Assembly: GCF_001904745.1 (NCBI RefSeq)
Contig: NZ_MRCD01000060.1
Coordinates: 1-56,506, forward strand
Origin: Calothrix sp. HK-06
Lineage (GTDB): Bacteria; Cyanobacteriota; Cyanobacteriia; Cyanobacteriales; Nostocaceae
DNA: 56,506 nt
Direction: 5' to 3'
A program made the translations under genes and the position numbers. Numbering within the stretch: position 1 is the stretch's first letter; every line of letters begins with the position of its first letter. The notes below the pieces were generated by a model, which did no database searches, had not been told where the DNA came from, and saw only the letters and a list, made by a program, of their open reading frames with translations. This document shows, in pieces, positions 26,289-35,951 of this stretch.

Positions 26289-27053
26289 ATGAAACCGTTT
26301 TTGTTTGTCACTGATTTAGATAACACTCTCGTTAATCACACTGTCGTTGGCGCCGATGATCAATTAGTACTATTGAACCAAATGTTAACCGAGCATAGAC
26401 AAAATTATGGTAGTAAAATTGTTTATGCAACTGGTCGTTCACCCGTACTATATAGAGAGCTAAAAGAAGAGAAAAACTTGATAGACCCTGATGCATTGGT
26501 TGTATCTGTAGGAACAGAAATTTATTTTGATGATAGCGAAACCCCTGATACGTCTTGGTCACAGAAGCTTTCACATGGGTGGAATAAAGAAGCTGTTATC
26601 GAAGTGACATCGCAATTTCCGGAGTTAGTTCCACAACCAGAGACAGAACAGCGTCCATTTAAGGTAAGTTTCTTTTTGAAAGAGGAAGTATCAGAAAAAA
26701 TTTTGCCGCAACTTGAGTCAAAGTTACAAAAATGTGCTTTAAATATAAAGTTAATCTATAGTAGTGGGATTGACCTTGACATTGTGCCCCGCGACAGCGA
26801 TAAAGGTCAGGCAGTGCAGTTTCTACGTCAAAAGTGGAATTTTGTAGCTGAACAAACGGTTGTTTGTGGAGATTCAGGTAACGATATATCATTATTTGCT
26901 ACTGGAGAGGAACGGGGAATTCTTGTCGGGAATGCACGCCCGGAATTACTACAGTGGTACAGTCAAAATCGCGCGGATTATCGTTATTTGGCTTCAAATC
27001 ATTGTGCGGGTGGGATTATTGAAGGTTTGAAACATTTTGGTTTCTTAGAATGA
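26289..27053 (+). CDS. Sucrose-phosphate phosphatase-like HAD hydrolase
   Basis: A 254-residue haloacid-dehalogenase phosphatase of the Cof/SPP branch. DLDNTLV (9-15) holds the nucleophile D9 and acid D11. [10 protein letters not shown] is motif [20 protein letters not shown] gives the conserved lysine, and [11 protein letters not shown] carries the motif IV aspartates. The whole pattern is that of sucrose-6-phosphate phosphatase, which makes free sucrose from the product of sucrose-phosphate synthase. Length is slightly above 240-250 and normal. ruvA follows with a four-base overlap, so both are translated from one message; there is no functional link between them. The synthase gene is not in the window. 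Confidence 0.85.
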   Translation: MKPFLFVTDLDNTLVNHTVVGADDQLVLLNQMLTEHRQNYGSKIVYATGRSPVLYRELKEEKNLIDPDALVVSVGTEIYFDDSETPDTSWSQKLSHGWNKEAVIEVTSQFPELVPQPETEQRPFKVSFFLKEEVSEKILPQLESKLQKCALNIKLIYSSGIDLDIVPRDSDKGQAVQFLRQKWNFVAEQTVVCGDSGNDISLFATGEERGILVGNARPELLQWYSQNRADYRYLASNHCAGGIIEGLKHFGFLE

Positions 27054-27679
27054 TTAGTTATCTTAAAGGTCTGGTTGCGAATATTCAAAGCAGTGGTAAT
27101 CGCCATATTCTCACTTTGGAAGTGAATTATATGGGGTACGACTTGCAAATTCCCGGAAAGCTGGCGAAACAATTGCCCGGTTCGGGTGAGAGTGTTCAAA
27201 TTTTTACTCATTACCAAGTCCGTGAAGAAGTTCCTTTGCTTTACGGTTTTGGTTCACCAGCAGAACGCGATTTATTTCGCCATTTGCTAGGTGTGAGTGG
27301 TATTGGCGCCGCATTAGCTATTGCATTACTCGATACTCTCGAAGTACCAGAATTAGTGCAAGCAATTGTTACAGCGAATGTACAATTAATTATTCAGGCG
27401 CCTGGTGTTGGGAAGAAAACGGCTGAACGGATTTGTTTAGAGCTAAAAAGCAAGCTCATTGAGTGGCGTAAAACTGCTGGTTTTTTCGTTGCTACCGATG
27501 GTCCGGCGCCAAGTATTCTTGAAGAAGTGCAAAGTACATTACTAGCACTTGGTTATACAGCAGGTGAGGTAAGTCATGCTTTACACTTTGTTAGCGAAGA
27601 TATTGGACTACCTAAAGATGCTTTTGTAGAAGATTGGATACGCCAAGCTATCGCACATCTAAGTAGTACAGAAGTATAA
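27050..27679 (+). CDS. ruvA: Holliday junction branch migration protein RuvA
   Basis: A 209-residue RuvA. It binds Holliday junctions as a tetramer and loads the RuvB motor. The N-terminal OB-fold begins [13 protein letters not shown]. The tandem helix-hairpin-helix motifs [16 protein letters not shown] and [23 protein letters not shown] contact DNA. The C-terminal three-helix domain ([18 protein letters not shown]...) binds RuvB. Its ATG overlaps the stop of the phosphatase gene (ATGA), showing translational coupling. ruvB and ruvC are not nearby. Three GGCGCC sites occur in it. Confidence 0.95.
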   Translation: MISYLKGLVANIQSSGNRHILTLEVNYMGYDLQIPGKLAKQLPGSGESVQIFTHYQVREEVPLLYGFGSPAERDLFRHLLGVSGIGAALAIALLDTLEVPELVQAIVTANVQLIIQAPGVGKKTAERICLELKSKLIEWRKTAGFFVATDGPAPSILEEVQSTLLALGYTAGEVSHALHFVSEDIGLPKDAFVEDWIRQAIAHLSSTEV

Positions 27680-27752
27680 TAATTTTAGGTTTATCATGTA
27701 TGGTTTTGGGTCATCTACTTTACCTCACTAATTAATTTTTATTCCAAATCTA

Positions 27753-28934
27753 ATGTCCGCATACGCTTGGATAGAAGAATCGTTAGAAACAATCAAAAGA
27801 GCAAACTGGTATCGTTCAACACAAACCATCCACGGTACTCCCGGCGCCGTTGTTGTTTTAGAGGGTAAGGAAGTTATAAATTTTGCGAGTAATGATTATT
27901 TAGGTTTGGCAGGTGATGAGCGTTTAATCACCGCAGCAGTAAACGCAATTAAAGAATTTGGTACTGGTTCTACTGGTTCACGGTTACTTACTGGACAACG
28001 GTCATTACATCAAGAATTGGAACGAGCAATAGCATCTCTCAAACAAACTCAAGACGCTATTGTTTTTAGTTCCGGTTATCTTGCCAATATTGGCGCCATT
28101 ACAGCATTAGTTGGTAAACGTGATTTGGTACTATCTGATCAATATAATCATTCTAGTCTCAAAAATGGCGCAATTCTAAGTGGTGCAAGTATTACCGAGT
28201 ATCCGCACTGTAATACCGAAGTTTTAAAAAAACAACTTATCGAACAACGCAAAAACTATCGCCGATGTTTGATTATTACCGATAGCGTTTTTAGTATGGA
28301 CGGTGATTTATGTCCTTTACCCGAATTATTAGATTTAGCAGAAGAGTTTAATTGTATGCTGCTAGTCGATGAAGCGCATGGTACTGGAGTATTAGGAAAA
28401 AATGGCACCGGATGCGTTGAACATTTTGGATGTACAAGTAAAGAGTTAATTCAAATGGGAACTCTTAGTAAAGCTTTGGGTAGTTTGGGAGGATATATTA
28501 CAGGAAGTGCCACTTTAATAGATTATCTTCGGAATCGGGCGCCGAGTTGGATTTACACAACCGCACTTTCCCCTGCTGACACAGCATCCGCACTCACAGC
28601 AATAGAAATAGTTGGTAGTGAACCACAACGTAGGATGCAACTATGGCACAACGTAAAATACTTGAAGGGATTGATACAAAAGCATTTACCTGAGTTAAAA
28701 ATATTACCTTCATCTTCACCTATACTATGTTTCCAATTAGCAAATGCTGCTGATGCTTTAAAAGCTGGTAAACAGTTAAAGGATGCTGGCATTTTTGCAC
28801 CTGCAATTCGTCCTCCAACAGTACCTACAAGTCGCATTCGCATTACATTGATGGCAACTCATGAGAATGTTCATATTGAAAAATTAGTTGAAGTATTGTC
28901 TAGTATGGTGGGCAATGCCTACCCTACAGGTTAA
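27753..28934 (+). CDS. bioF: 8-amino-7-oxononanoate synthase
   Basis: A 393-residue PLP enzyme that condenses pimeloyl-ACP or -CoA with alanine in biotin synthesis. Conserved features are [11 protein letters not shown] (43-53), [12 protein letters not shown] (70-81), VDEAHGTG with D206 and H209, and GTLSKALGS with the PLP lysine K240. C-terminal [19 protein letters not shown] is typical of the alpha-oxoamine synthase family. The length fits BioF rather than 2-amino-3-ketobutyrate ligase, though the two are hard to separate by eye. It lies 73 bases after ruvA. No other bio gene is adjacent. Confidence 0.88.
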   Translation: MSAYAWIEESLETIKRANWYRSTQTIHGTPGAVVVLEGKEVINFASNDYLGLAGDERLITAAVNAIKEFGTGSTGSRLLTGQRSLHQELERAIASLKQTQDAIVFSSGYLANIGAITALVGKRDLVLSDQYNHSSLKNGAILSGASITEYPHCNTEVLKKQLIEQRKNYRRCLIITDSVFSMDGDLCPLPELLDLAEEFNCMLLVDEAHGTGVLGKNGTGCVEHFGCTSKELIQMGTLSKALGSLGGYITGSATLIDYLRNRAPSWIYTTALSPADTASALTAIEIVGSEPQRRMQLWHNVKYLKGLIQKHLPELKILPSSSPILCFQLANAADALKAGKQLKDAGIFAPAIRPPTVPTSRIRITLMATHENVHIEKLVEVLSSMVGNAYPTG

Positions 28935-29024
28935 GAAGACATTATAAATAAATTAACTATTTAATAATGCCAAAATCAATCGAAGGTAATAGAATTTTGG
29001 TATCTTTTTATAATCTACCACAGT

Positions 29025-30881
29025 ATGAAAAATCGTAAACATTTCCAGCGTTTCATCTACCTTGCGCTTTGTGTTGTTACTATAACTATAGCTTGTACAA
29101 GACAGCCTCAACAAAGTAATCAACAAGTAGCTCAAAAAGCCAAGCAGCATAATGCAATTATTTTCGTTGCTGATGGTTTGCGTCCTGATTGGGTAAATTC
29201 TACCGATACTCCAAATTTAAATGAGATTCGTTCTGATGGAGTAACTTTTCTTAACAGTCATTCTTTATTTCCAACTTTTACTACTTCAAATGCTTCTGCA
29301 ATTGCAACTGGCCATTTTCTTGGCGATACTGGTGATTTTAGCAATACAATTAAAGTTAACACTCCTGTTAAAAGTGCAAAAAACAGTGTTGTTCCTTTTT
29401 TAGAAAATAATGCTGTTATTAAAGAAGTTAACAAACAATTCGGCGCCAATTTCTTAAATGAGCAAACTTTATTAGCAACTGCGCGTAAAGCAGGGTTTAG
29501 TACAGCAGCAGTTGGTAAAATTGGCCCTGTACTTATTCAAGACGTAACCTTACAACAAGGTGAACCAACGATTATTTTTGATGATGATACAGGTAAACCA
29601 GAGGGAGTCGCGCTCAATCCAGATATAATCAGCTTGCTTGATAAAAATACTTTACCGAAAGAAACACCAAAACGAGGTGAGAACGGTCAAAGCGGTGATA
29701 GTAAAACCGCAGGAACTAAAACGGCGAATGTAACTCAGCAGCAATATTTTGCTGATGTCACAACCAAAGTAATTCTACCACTTTTTCAACAGCGCCAAAA
29801 GCCTTTTGTAATGGTGTATTGGTCGCGTGACCCCGACGGTACGCAGCATAATCATGGTGATAGCCTTAACCAATTAGTACCAGGAATTAATGGACCCACA
29901 GTTCAAGCTGCACGGCAAAATGTAGATAAAAACTTGGCACAAATTCGAGGCGCCCTCAAAGAGCTAGGATTAGAAGAGACAACGAATATATTTATTACTG
30001 CTGACCACGGGTTTTCGACGATTAGTAAAGAAAGTAAAACTAGTTATGCAGCGACTCTTAACTATCCTGATGTACCCAAAGGGTTTTTACCATCCGGATT
30101 TGTAGCAATTGATTTAGCTAAGGATTTGTCCCTTTCTTTATTTGACCCAGATAAAAAGAATGCTCCTGTAGACCCAACTAAAGGTCAAAATACCCGAAAT
30201 CATATTCTTGGTAAAGACCCGAATAAACCTGATGTGATTGTGGCAGCAAACGGTGGTTCAGATTTGATATATTTACCAAATAAAGCAAATCAAAAAGATT
30301 TAGCGCAAAAAATAGTTACTTCACTGTTCAAACAAGATTACGTTAGTGGTGTTTTCGTCAATAATGATTTGGGCAAAATACCTGGCACATTATCACTAGA
30401 GAATATTGGACTTAGAGGGAATGCACGTACACCCAAACCCTCAATGTTAATAAACTTCCGTTCGTTTGATACAGGATGTGGAACTCCTACCGCATGTGGT
30501 GCAGAAGTCTCTGATACAAAGTTGCAACAAGGGCAAGGAATGCATGGTAGTTTTAGCCGCGCGGACACTTATAATATGATGGGCGCCATAGGCCCTGACT
30601 TTAAAAAAGGATTTAAAGACTTTGCACCTGTAAGTAATGCAGATGTACCACGCACTATTGCTAAAGTTTTAAATTTACAGCTTAAACCTTTGGGAAGATT
30701 AACGGGAAGAGTGATAAATGAGGCATTGGTGGGTCAACTAGATACAGTGGGCACCAAATCTTTTACTATGGAATCGAAAGCATCTGAAAATGGGTTGAAG
30801 ACAGTTTTGAAGTATCAAACCGTTGGTAAAACTCGCTACTTTGATGTTGCGGGTTTTCCTGGTCGAACGTTAGGTTTGTAA
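29025..30881 (+). CDS. Alkaline-phosphatase-superfamily phosphodiesterase, probably exported lipoprotein
   Basis: A 618-residue member of the type I phosphodiesterase/nucleotide pyrophosphatase group. The N-terminus (basic residues, hydrophobic stretch 10-23, then TIAC with C24) resembles a lipoprotein signal, though the -3 threonine is unusual. Metal-site elements follow in order: FVADGLRPDW, the nucleophile loop FPTFTTSNASAIATGH, YWSRDPDGTQHNHGD, FITADHGF and QGMHGSF. Predicted location is the periplasm or outer face of the membrane. It would hydrolyse phosphodiester or phosphomonoester bonds, possibly for phosphate scavenging (inference). No PHO box was identified in the 90-base upstream gap. 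Confidence 0.82.
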   Translation: MKNRKHFQRFIYLALCVVTITIACTRQPQQSNQQVAQKAKQHNAIIFVADGLRPDWVNSTDTPNLNEIRSDGVTFLNSHSLFPTFTTSNASAIATGHFLGDTGDFSNTIKVNTPVKSAKNSVVPFLENNAVIKEVNKQFGANFLNEQTLLATARKAGFSTAAVGKIGPVLIQDVTLQQGEPTIIFDDDTGKPEGVALNPDIISLLDKNTLPKETPKRGENGQSGDSKTAGTKTANVTQQQYFADVTTKVILPLFQQRQKPFVMVYWSRDPDGTQHNHGDSLNQLVPGINGPTVQAARQNVDKNLAQIRGALKELGLEETTNIFITADHGFSTISKESKTSYAATLNYPDVPKGFLPSGFVAIDLAKDLSLSLFDPDKKNAPVDPTKGQNTRNHILGKDPNKPDVIVAANGGSDLIYLPNKANQKDLAQKIVTSLFKQDYVSGVFVNNDLGKIPGTLSLENIGLRGNARTPKPSMLINFRSFDTGCGTPTACGAEVSDTKLQQGQGMHGSFSRADTYNMMGAIGPDFKKGFKDFAPVSNADVPRTIAKVLNLQLKPLGRLTGRVINEALVGQLDTVGTKSFTMESKASENGLKTVLKYQTVGKTRYFDVAGFPGRTLGL

Positions 30882-30889
30882 ACGTGCTT

Positions 30890-31273
30890 TTACGTTTCAT
30901 ATATTTCTAATGGCAAGCCGTCGGGGTCTTGGAAAAAGGTATATTTTTTATCTGTAATGTCGTCAACTCTAATATTCTCAACTTCGATGCCTTGAGATTG
31001 TAAATACAAAACAGTCTCTTCTATATTTTCAACCTCGAATGCTAAATGTCTTAAACCACACGCTTCTGGTTTATTTACTCGTTGTGGTGGATTAGGAAAT
31101 GAGAATAATTCTATTTGATTTTCTCCAACTTGTAAGTCTAATTTATAGGAGTTGCGTGGCGCCCGATATGTTTCTTGAATAATTTTGAAGCCTAGGGTTT
31201 CGACGTAGAATTTTTTGGATAGCTCGTAGTTTGAACAGATGATTGCGGCATGATGAATTTTAATGGGTTTCAT
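30890..31273 (-). CDS. VOC family (glyoxalase/bleomycin resistance) protein
   Basis: About 127 residues from the ATG at 31273 (MKPIKIHHAAI); the frame is open to another ATG at 31291, but the shorter form matches the family start. The fold pattern is clear: IHHAAIICSNYELSKKFYVETLGFKI is the first half, and LRHLAFEVENIEETVLYL plus YTFFQDPDGLPLEIYE the second. Metal ligands are likely the first HH pair, E in QIELF, H in LRHLA and the final E of LEIYE. The set resembles the YaeR/GloA2-type lyases. The reaction is unknown. It converges on the phosphodiesterase gene with only 8 bases between the ends. Confidence 0.8.
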   Translation of the reverse strand: MKPIKIHHAAIICSNYELSKKFYVETLGFKIIQETYRAPRNSYKLDLQVGENQIELFSFPNPPQRVNKPEACGLRHLAFEVENIEETVLYLQSQGIEVENIRVDDITDKKYTFFQDPDGLPLEIYET

Positions 31274-31306
31274 GGATAGGAATTTACGCATTGAAATATA
31301 AATTAT

Positions 31307-31358
31307 GTAGAGACGCGTAAACCGGAGGTTTTCCCGCAGGGATAAATCGCGTCTCTAC
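31307..31358. repeat. GTAGAGACGCG/CGCGTCTCTAC inverted repeat
   Basis: An 11-base perfect stem with a 30-base loop in the gap between the VWA and VOC genes. It matches the widespread cyanobacterial 'gtagagacgcg' repeat; a shorter relative is at 17932-17961. The loop carries 'ttttcccgcaggg', a word also present in the 48.8-kb repeats. Confidence 0.65.
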
Positions 31359-31364
31359 GTAATA

Positions 31365-32612
31365 TTAAGAATCTTGTAATATGGTTTTTGATACAATCCT
31401 GGTTTTTTTGCGGTCAGCTTCTGATAGGTCTTGCCCTGCTTGAAGTTGGGTGGCAGAAGTTTGTAACACTGTTGCTGCACTCATATCGCCCATTTGCAGA
31501 GCGGTTTTTGCTGCGGTTTGTAACATTGTTGCGGCACCTGCTCTATCACCCATTTGTAGTTTTGTTTCTGCAAGCTGGGTTTGTCTATATTTTGCTAGTG
31601 CCAAAACATGCTGTTGTACGTTCGCGTCAACTACTGATTGATATTGTCCTGTAACATTTGCCTCGACGAAGAATATTTCTGAAAGTATTCCTGTAACGTT
31701 TTGACCTGGGTCATCATAACGCACTTGTAATTGGGCGATTGGTTGTCTACCAATTGGCAGTTGCGAAATATACAAGTTTGCTAAAATTACCCGTTCAACA
31801 TCACGCATCAAATCGCCTATGCGTACAGATATTCGCCCATCGGGGTCTTGCTGTACTGGTAATTCGATTGTTTCTGGCGCCACTTGTGCAACAGGCTTAA
31901 GTTCGGCTAACCGTACTTTTGGAACTAGCGAGAGCAGTAAATAAGCATTTGTTAAACTTACCGTTTGAATGCGTGTAAATAGCTGGTTGAATTTAGTTTC
32001 TGCTTGATCCGGCTGTTGAATGTGGGATAAAGAGCCACCACCAGCATCTGCAATCTGTTCGAGAACGTCTTGGTTCCAGTTATCGCCAAAACCTAAAGTA
32101 TTCAAAGTCAAATTGTAGCTAGCAGCTAATTTGGCAAATTCTAAACAGCGCTTATTACTACCGTGTTCGTTTTCACCGTCGGTTAACAAAAAAGCTTGCG
32201 ATATCGAATCTTTGTTACCTTTGGTTAGTTCCTTGATACCTAATTGTAAACCTTCATCAATGGCAGTACCCCCGTCAGCAGAAAGTTTATTAATTTGTTG
32301 TTTGATGCGTTCTGGGTCTTCTACTGTTTGGTTGGATACCAAAACCTTGGCACGGTGGTCAAAAACAACAATGCTGAGGCGATCACCAGGATTTAATCTG
32401 TCAACAATACGGCAAGCCGCCTTTTTAACAGTTTCTAACGGGCGCCCACTCATCGAACCACTATGGTCAAGAATTAGGCATAAATTTAACGGTACATTGC
32501 GGTTAAGACTATCCGCAACGGCTGAAATCGATATCGCCAACTGTCGTTGACTATTCGGCTGGCTCCCATCTAAGTTGCCATCATTTAGAGCAGGCTGCAA
32601 GCTAACCTTCAT
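31365..32612 (-). CDS. von Willebrand factor A domain protein
   Basis: A 415-residue protein. The VWA domain begins near residue 40, with a complete metal-ion site: DHSGSMSG (D49, S51, S53), GGTAIDEG supplying the threonine, and LTDGENEHG supplying the aspartate. A beta-sandwich-like middle region (about 225-315) and an alanine-rich helical tail (320-400, with the repeated phrase MGD-AATML/VLQT-A) follow. There is no signal peptide or membrane helix. Cyanobacterial proteins of this type are thought to act as protein-interaction modules, sometimes with MoxR-like ATPases, but none is adjacent. Function unknown. Confidence 0.85.
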   Translation of the reverse strand: MKVSLQPALNDGNLDGSQPNSQRQLAISISAVADSLNRNVPLNLCLILDHSGSMSGRPLETVKKAACRIVDRLNPGDRLSIVVFDHRAKVLVSNQTVEDPERIKQQINKLSADGGTAIDEGLQLGIKELTKGNKDSISQAFLLTDGENEHGSNKRCLEFAKLAASYNLTLNTLGFGDNWNQDVLEQIADAGGGSLSHIQQPDQAETKFNQLFTRIQTVSLTNAYLLLSLVPKVRLAELKPVAQVAPETIELPVQQDPDGRISVRIGDLMRDVERVILANLYISQLPIGRQPIAQLQVRYDDPGQNVTGILSEIFFVEANVTGQYQSVVDANVQQHVLALAKYRQTQLAETKLQMGDRAGAATMLQTAAKTALQMGDMSAATVLQTSATQLQAGQDLSEADRKKTRIVSKTILQDS

Positions 32613-32966
32613 AAATCCTTTTATCCCGGCGACACGTGTTTATAATTAACTTCAGTAGCCAGTGTAATTGCTACGGAAAAGTTAGAAACTGGGTTTCTTA
32701 ATTGTTATGGAAACCCGGTTTTTTATAGCCAATGGTTGATAATCAACAGTTAATGGTTAATACTTAGTAACTAGTAAATAATAGTAAATATTAGTACTAG
32801 AGTTCTGTTTTTGAAAAAACCAACAATAATTGACCAAATAACCAAGGACTATATATAGATTAACGAGAGATTAGCGAGATTATCGAGAAATCCACACCTC
32901 CAGTTGACCTGAGACGTGCGTTAGGATGTATTACAGTTAACGGCATTATCTCAGGCAACAGTTGCT
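32613..32966. other. Intergenic region VWA-clpR with palindromic repeat
   Basis: The only recognisable structure in these 354 bases is a pair of GAAACC-GGTTTC elements: AGAAACTGGGTTTCT (32684-32698) and GGAAACCCGGTTTTTT (32709-32724), which can pair with one another. The clpR promoter should lie in the rest. Confidence 0.5.
32684..32724. repeat. GAAACC/GGTTTC palindrome pair
   Basis: Two facing copies of the palindrome described at 15559. The second ends in a run of six Ts, so on the plus strand it could work as a terminator-like hairpin. Confidence 0.55.
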
Positions 32967-33629
32967 ATGGACTCTTACCCCATCAAGGCTGTGCAAGCCG
33001 CTTATTACGGCGATAACTCTTACCGCACACCGCCACCAGATTTACCGTCTCTTTTGTTGAAGGAGCGAATTGTCTATCTCGGGATGCCGCTGGTACCTGC
33101 TGTGACGGAACTTATAGTTGCCGAACTGCTGTTCTTGCAATCAGACGACCCCGAAAAGCCAATTAAAATTTACATCAACTCGACTGGCACCTCTGGTTAT
33201 AGTGGCGAACCAGTTGGCTTTGAAACAGAAGCCTTTGCCATATATGACACAATGAAGTACATAAAACCGCCTATCCATACCATTTGTATTGGTTCAGCAA
33301 TGGGTATGTCGGCTATGCTCCTCAGTGCAGGTACAAAAGGCTGTCGTGCCTCGTTGCCCCACTCTACGATTATACTGCACCAGCCCAAGAGCTATGCTCA
33401 AGGTCAAGCTACAGATATTCAAATTCGTGCTAAAGAAGTGCTGGCAAACAAAGCCACTATGGTCGATATCCTCTCGACTACTACAGGGCAAAGCAAGCAG
33501 AGAATCGAGAAGGACATGGATCGCCTTTTCTATATGACACCTCACCAAGCTGTGGAATATGGATTAATTGACCGAGTATTCGAGAAAGAAGAACTCGCCA
33601 ATCCACCAATCCCCGCAAGCGTTCTTTAA
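32967..33629 (+). CDS. clpR: ClpR: non-catalytic ClpP-like subunit
   Basis: A 220-residue ClpP homologue. Alignment to ClpP places the catalytic serine at residue 113, where this protein has glycine (GSAMGMSAM); the histidine 25 residues later (H138 in LHQP) is kept. This loss of serine defines ClpR. In cyanobacteria ClpR and ClpP3 form a mixed heptamer that works with ClpC (family knowledge). The N-terminus (MDSYPIKAVQAAYYGDNSYRTPPPDLPSLLLKE) is the extended ClpR form. The catalytic partner gene starts 153 bases downstream, separated by a heptamer repeat, and the pair is probably one operon. Confidence 0.92.
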   Translation: MDSYPIKAVQAAYYGDNSYRTPPPDLPSLLLKERIVYLGMPLVPAVTELIVAELLFLQSDDPEKPIKIYINSTGTSGYSGEPVGFETEAFAIYDTMKYIKPPIHTICIGSAMGMSAMLLSAGTKGCRASLPHSTIILHQPKSYAQGQATDIQIRAKEVLANKATMVDILSTTTGQSKQRIEKDMDRLFYMTPHQAVEYGLIDRVFEKEELANPPIPASVL

Positions 33630-33636
33630 AAAGTGC

Positions 33637-33740
33637 TGAGTGGAAAGTGCTGAGTGCTGAGTAAATAGAATTTGAGTTAAGAGTTAAGAGTTTTATATTA
33701 AAAACTATCCACCTACTCAGCACTCAGCACTCAGCAGTCA
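33637..33740. repeat. TGCTGAG heptamer repeats forming an 18-bp inverted repeat
   Basis: Units of AGTGCTG/GTGCTGA occur on the left, ACTCAGC units on the right, and GAGTTAA units lie between. AGTGCTGAGTGCTGAGTA (33646-33663) is perfectly complementary to 33714-33731, so a very stable 18-pair stem can form in the clpR-clpP spacer. This may limit read-through into clpP (inference). Confidence 0.75.
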
Positions 33741-33782
33741 GCGCTTGTAACTAATAACTATTCACATTTGGAGTTACACAAA

Positions 33783-34376
33783 ATGCCTATAGGTGTTCCA
33801 AAAGTTCCTTACCGGATGCCAGGGGAACAATATACACAGTGGGTTGATATTTATAATCGTCTTTATCGTGAGCGCGTTATTTTCTTACCCCGTGATATTG
33901 ATGATGAAATTGCCAACCAAATCGTGGCAGTAATGCTTTATCTCGATTCCGAAGACCCTGGTAAAGATATTTCTTTATACATAAATTCTCCAGGTGGGAT
34001 GGTGACATCTGGATTAATGATTTATGACACAATGCAACACATTAAATCTGATGTCGTAACGATTTGTGTCGGTTTAGCTGCTTCAATGGGTTCATTCTTG
34101 CTTGCAGGTGGCGCCAAAGGTAAGCGTTTAGCATTGCCGCACTCACGTATCATGATTCACCAACCTTCGGGTGGCACGCGCGGACAAGCTACCGATATTG
34201 AAATTGAAGCGCGCGAAATTCTCAGAATTCGCCATCAACTTAATGGTATTTACGCTACCAACACCGGACAACCATTAGAAAAAATTGAAAGAGACATGGA
34301 TCGTGACTTTTTCATGTCCGCACAAGAAGCTAAAGACTACGGTCTAATCGACAAAGTAATCGAAGAACGTCCGTAG
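33783..34376 (+). CDS. clpP: ATP-dependent Clp protease proteolytic subunit
   Basis: A 197-residue serine protease subunit when started at ATG 33783, which has GGAG about 9 bases upstream; the frame is open to a TTG at 33768. The catalytic triad, counted from that TTG, is S106 (GLAASMGS), H131 (MIHQP) and D180 (RDMDRD-FF), so the subunit is active, in contrast to ClpR. Context directly after clpR identifies it as the cyanobacterial ClpP3-type subunit. The two probably assemble into one mixed protease core. A strong hairpin follows the stop at 34418. Confidence 0.94.
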   Translation: MPIGVPKVPYRMPGEQYTQWVDIYNRLYRERVIFLPRDIDDEIANQIVAVMLYLDSEDPGKDISLYINSPGGMVTSGLMIYDTMQHIKSDVVTICVGLAASMGSFLLAGGAKGKRLALPHSRIMIHQPSGGTRGQATDIEIEAREILRIRHQLNGIYATNTGQPLEKIERDMDRDFFMSAQEAKDYGLIDKVIEERP

Positions 34377-34417
34377 ACCTTCCTTAGCATCAGGCTTTAC
34401 CCTGATACTATATCTTA

Positions 34418-34439
34418 AAAGCCCGCAAACGCGGGCTTT
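34418..34439 (+). terminator. Rho-independent-type terminator after clpP
   Basis: AAAGCCCGC, loop AAAC, GCGGGCTTT: nine perfect pairs ending in T-rich sequence 42 bases after the clpP stop. A smaller hairpin (TCAGG...CCTGA) lies just before it. Confidence 0.8.
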
Positions 34440-34820
34440 ACTTATATAAAACACTAATTATAATGTCATAAATATTACATATGACTACTAGACTTTAGTG
34501 GTTCCCCTTTTCAAAAAAGGTATTCAAGCGATAGTATATGTAGCGTAATTTTGTTTGTATACGATTGTTAAAGTCATTTATAGCTAATATTTAATAGATA
34601 AGAGTGGGTGCAAAGTTTCCGGACAGGCATTTTACGTTTTTGTAGAAATTGTCAAGACTGAACTGATAAAAGTAAGCAAACAGTCTTTCGGAATATATGT
34701 TCTAGGTTCTAAGCTTAATGATGTGGGTGCCTTAAAGGTATTTACATAATATCCCTAAAATAGACATAAACTATTTTCAGGCTAAGTAAACTATTATTGA
34801 TACTTGTGATTGGCTTAAAG
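34440..34820. other. Intergenic region between clpP and the J-domain gene
   Basis: About 380 AT-rich bases with no gene or repeat that I recognise. The promoter of the J-domain gene is expected here. Confidence 0.4.
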
Positions 34821-35450
34821 ATGGATGTAGTAGATTGCTACCGCGTATTGGGTTTAAGGTCGGGCGCCTCGTTCTCCGACATCAAAGCTTCGTATCGCAA
34901 ACTCGCACAGCAGTATCACCCTGATATCAATCCAAATGACAATAAGGCTAAAGAAAAATTTATTGCGCTCACAGAAGCGTATAAATTTCTTTTACAGGTA
35001 GTAGCACCACCAGTAACTCCAACTTCGTCAAGCCAAACACCAACTAAAACCCCTGTACCACAACCCACAACTCCAAAAACTAAAACCCAACAGGCGCCAC
35101 CAAAACAACAGAACAAACAAGAAGCACAACCCCAACCACCAAATGTAGTTGAAATAGAAAGGCGCCTGAAGTGGAAAACATACGAACAACTACAACGCTT
35201 CATCCGCGAACGACGTTTTCCTCAAGCAATAGCTTTAGCAGAAGCATTAGCCGAACGCTTACCCGAAGACCCCGAAGTAAAACAATGGCAAGCAATTTCA
35301 TATCAAGTATGGGGACGCGCCCTAATAGATGACAAACAGTGGCTAAAAGCAAGAATTTACCTCAAAAAAGCCCTAAAAACTGACCCTAACAACAAATCAC
35401 TATTCGATGAAGTACAGCGCGACTTCCATAAACTAGAACAAATATTCTAA
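34821..35450 (+). CDS. DnaJ-domain protein with C-terminal helical region
   Basis: A 209-residue protein from the ATG at 34821 (MDVVDCYRVLGLRSGASFSDIKASYRKL); an upstream TTG at 34797 is open but unlikely. The J domain covers about 1-65 with HPD at 33-35, which stimulates Hsp70 ATPase activity. A proline/threonine/glutamine-rich linker (about 70-115) follows, then a TPR-like helical region (about 120-205: FIRERRFPQAIALAEALAERLPEDPEVKQWQ, then DDKQWLKARIYLKKALKTDPNNKSL). Lack of the G/F and zinc modules makes it a class III DnaJ. The DnaK partner is not adjacent. It is a likely specialised co-chaperone. Confidence 0.88.
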   Translation: MDVVDCYRVLGLRSGASFSDIKASYRKLAQQYHPDINPNDNKAKEKFIALTEAYKFLLQVVAPPVTPTSSSQTPTKTPVPQPTTPKTKTQQAPPKQQNKQEAQPQPPNVVEIERRLKWKTYEQLQRFIRERRFPQAIALAEALAERLPEDPEVKQWQAISYQVWGRALIDDKQWLKARIYLKKALKTDPNNKSLFDEVQRDFHKLEQIF

Positions 35451-35451
35451 T

Positions 35452-35512
35452 AAACCGGGTTTCTTCATCACTAAGCATGACAAACTTAATACAAGAAAAG
35501 GAAACCCGGTTT
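35452..35512. repeat. GAAACC/GGTTTC inverted repeat after the J-domain gene
   Basis: AAACCGGGTTTC (35452-35463) and GAAACCCGGTTT (35501-35512) form a 12-pair stem just after the stop codon. It belongs to the palindrome family of 15559 and may act as a terminator. Confidence 0.65.
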
Positions 35513-35951
35513 CTCACCACCACGCAACGCTCCAAACTTCCCTTAACATTACATAGTTTTATCGCTAAATAAATTTTTTAGATAATTTCTCTTTTTATAA
35601 GTAGGTGAGTGGAAATAAACCCAGCTATGTAACAGAATGTAAAGTTTATTAAAAGCCTTACTTAGCTTAGGTTTAAGCTTCTTTACAAAACTATACATAG
35701 TTGTGTTTTTAAACGCCAACTTACTTACATTCGTAGGCGCCTGCAAAAATATACTTAAATACTGGCTCTTGCTTAATTTAGTTTATTGTTTAAGCTTTCA
35801 TAAAATATTTCTACCATCAGTAGATTGACGCAATTCTAATTCTTCGCGCTAATTTAAGTATTACCACTATGGTACATGTTTTATTTGATAGCTAGGCTGT
35901 TAATAGCTACTGACATAGCACAAGGATAATTAAATAATCCTTTTTTTCCTG
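35513..35951. other. Intergenic region before the pilin remnant
   Basis: About 440 bases with no gene I can support. A 65-codon frame on the minus strand (35549-35746) is lysine-rich and lacks a clear ribosome site; it is more likely chance than a gene. Confidence 0.4.

Noticed and set aside
35549-35746. 65-codon lysine-rich frame on the minus strand
   Set aside because: Weak composition in an AT-rich spacer, no start signal and no family; noted as intergenic.
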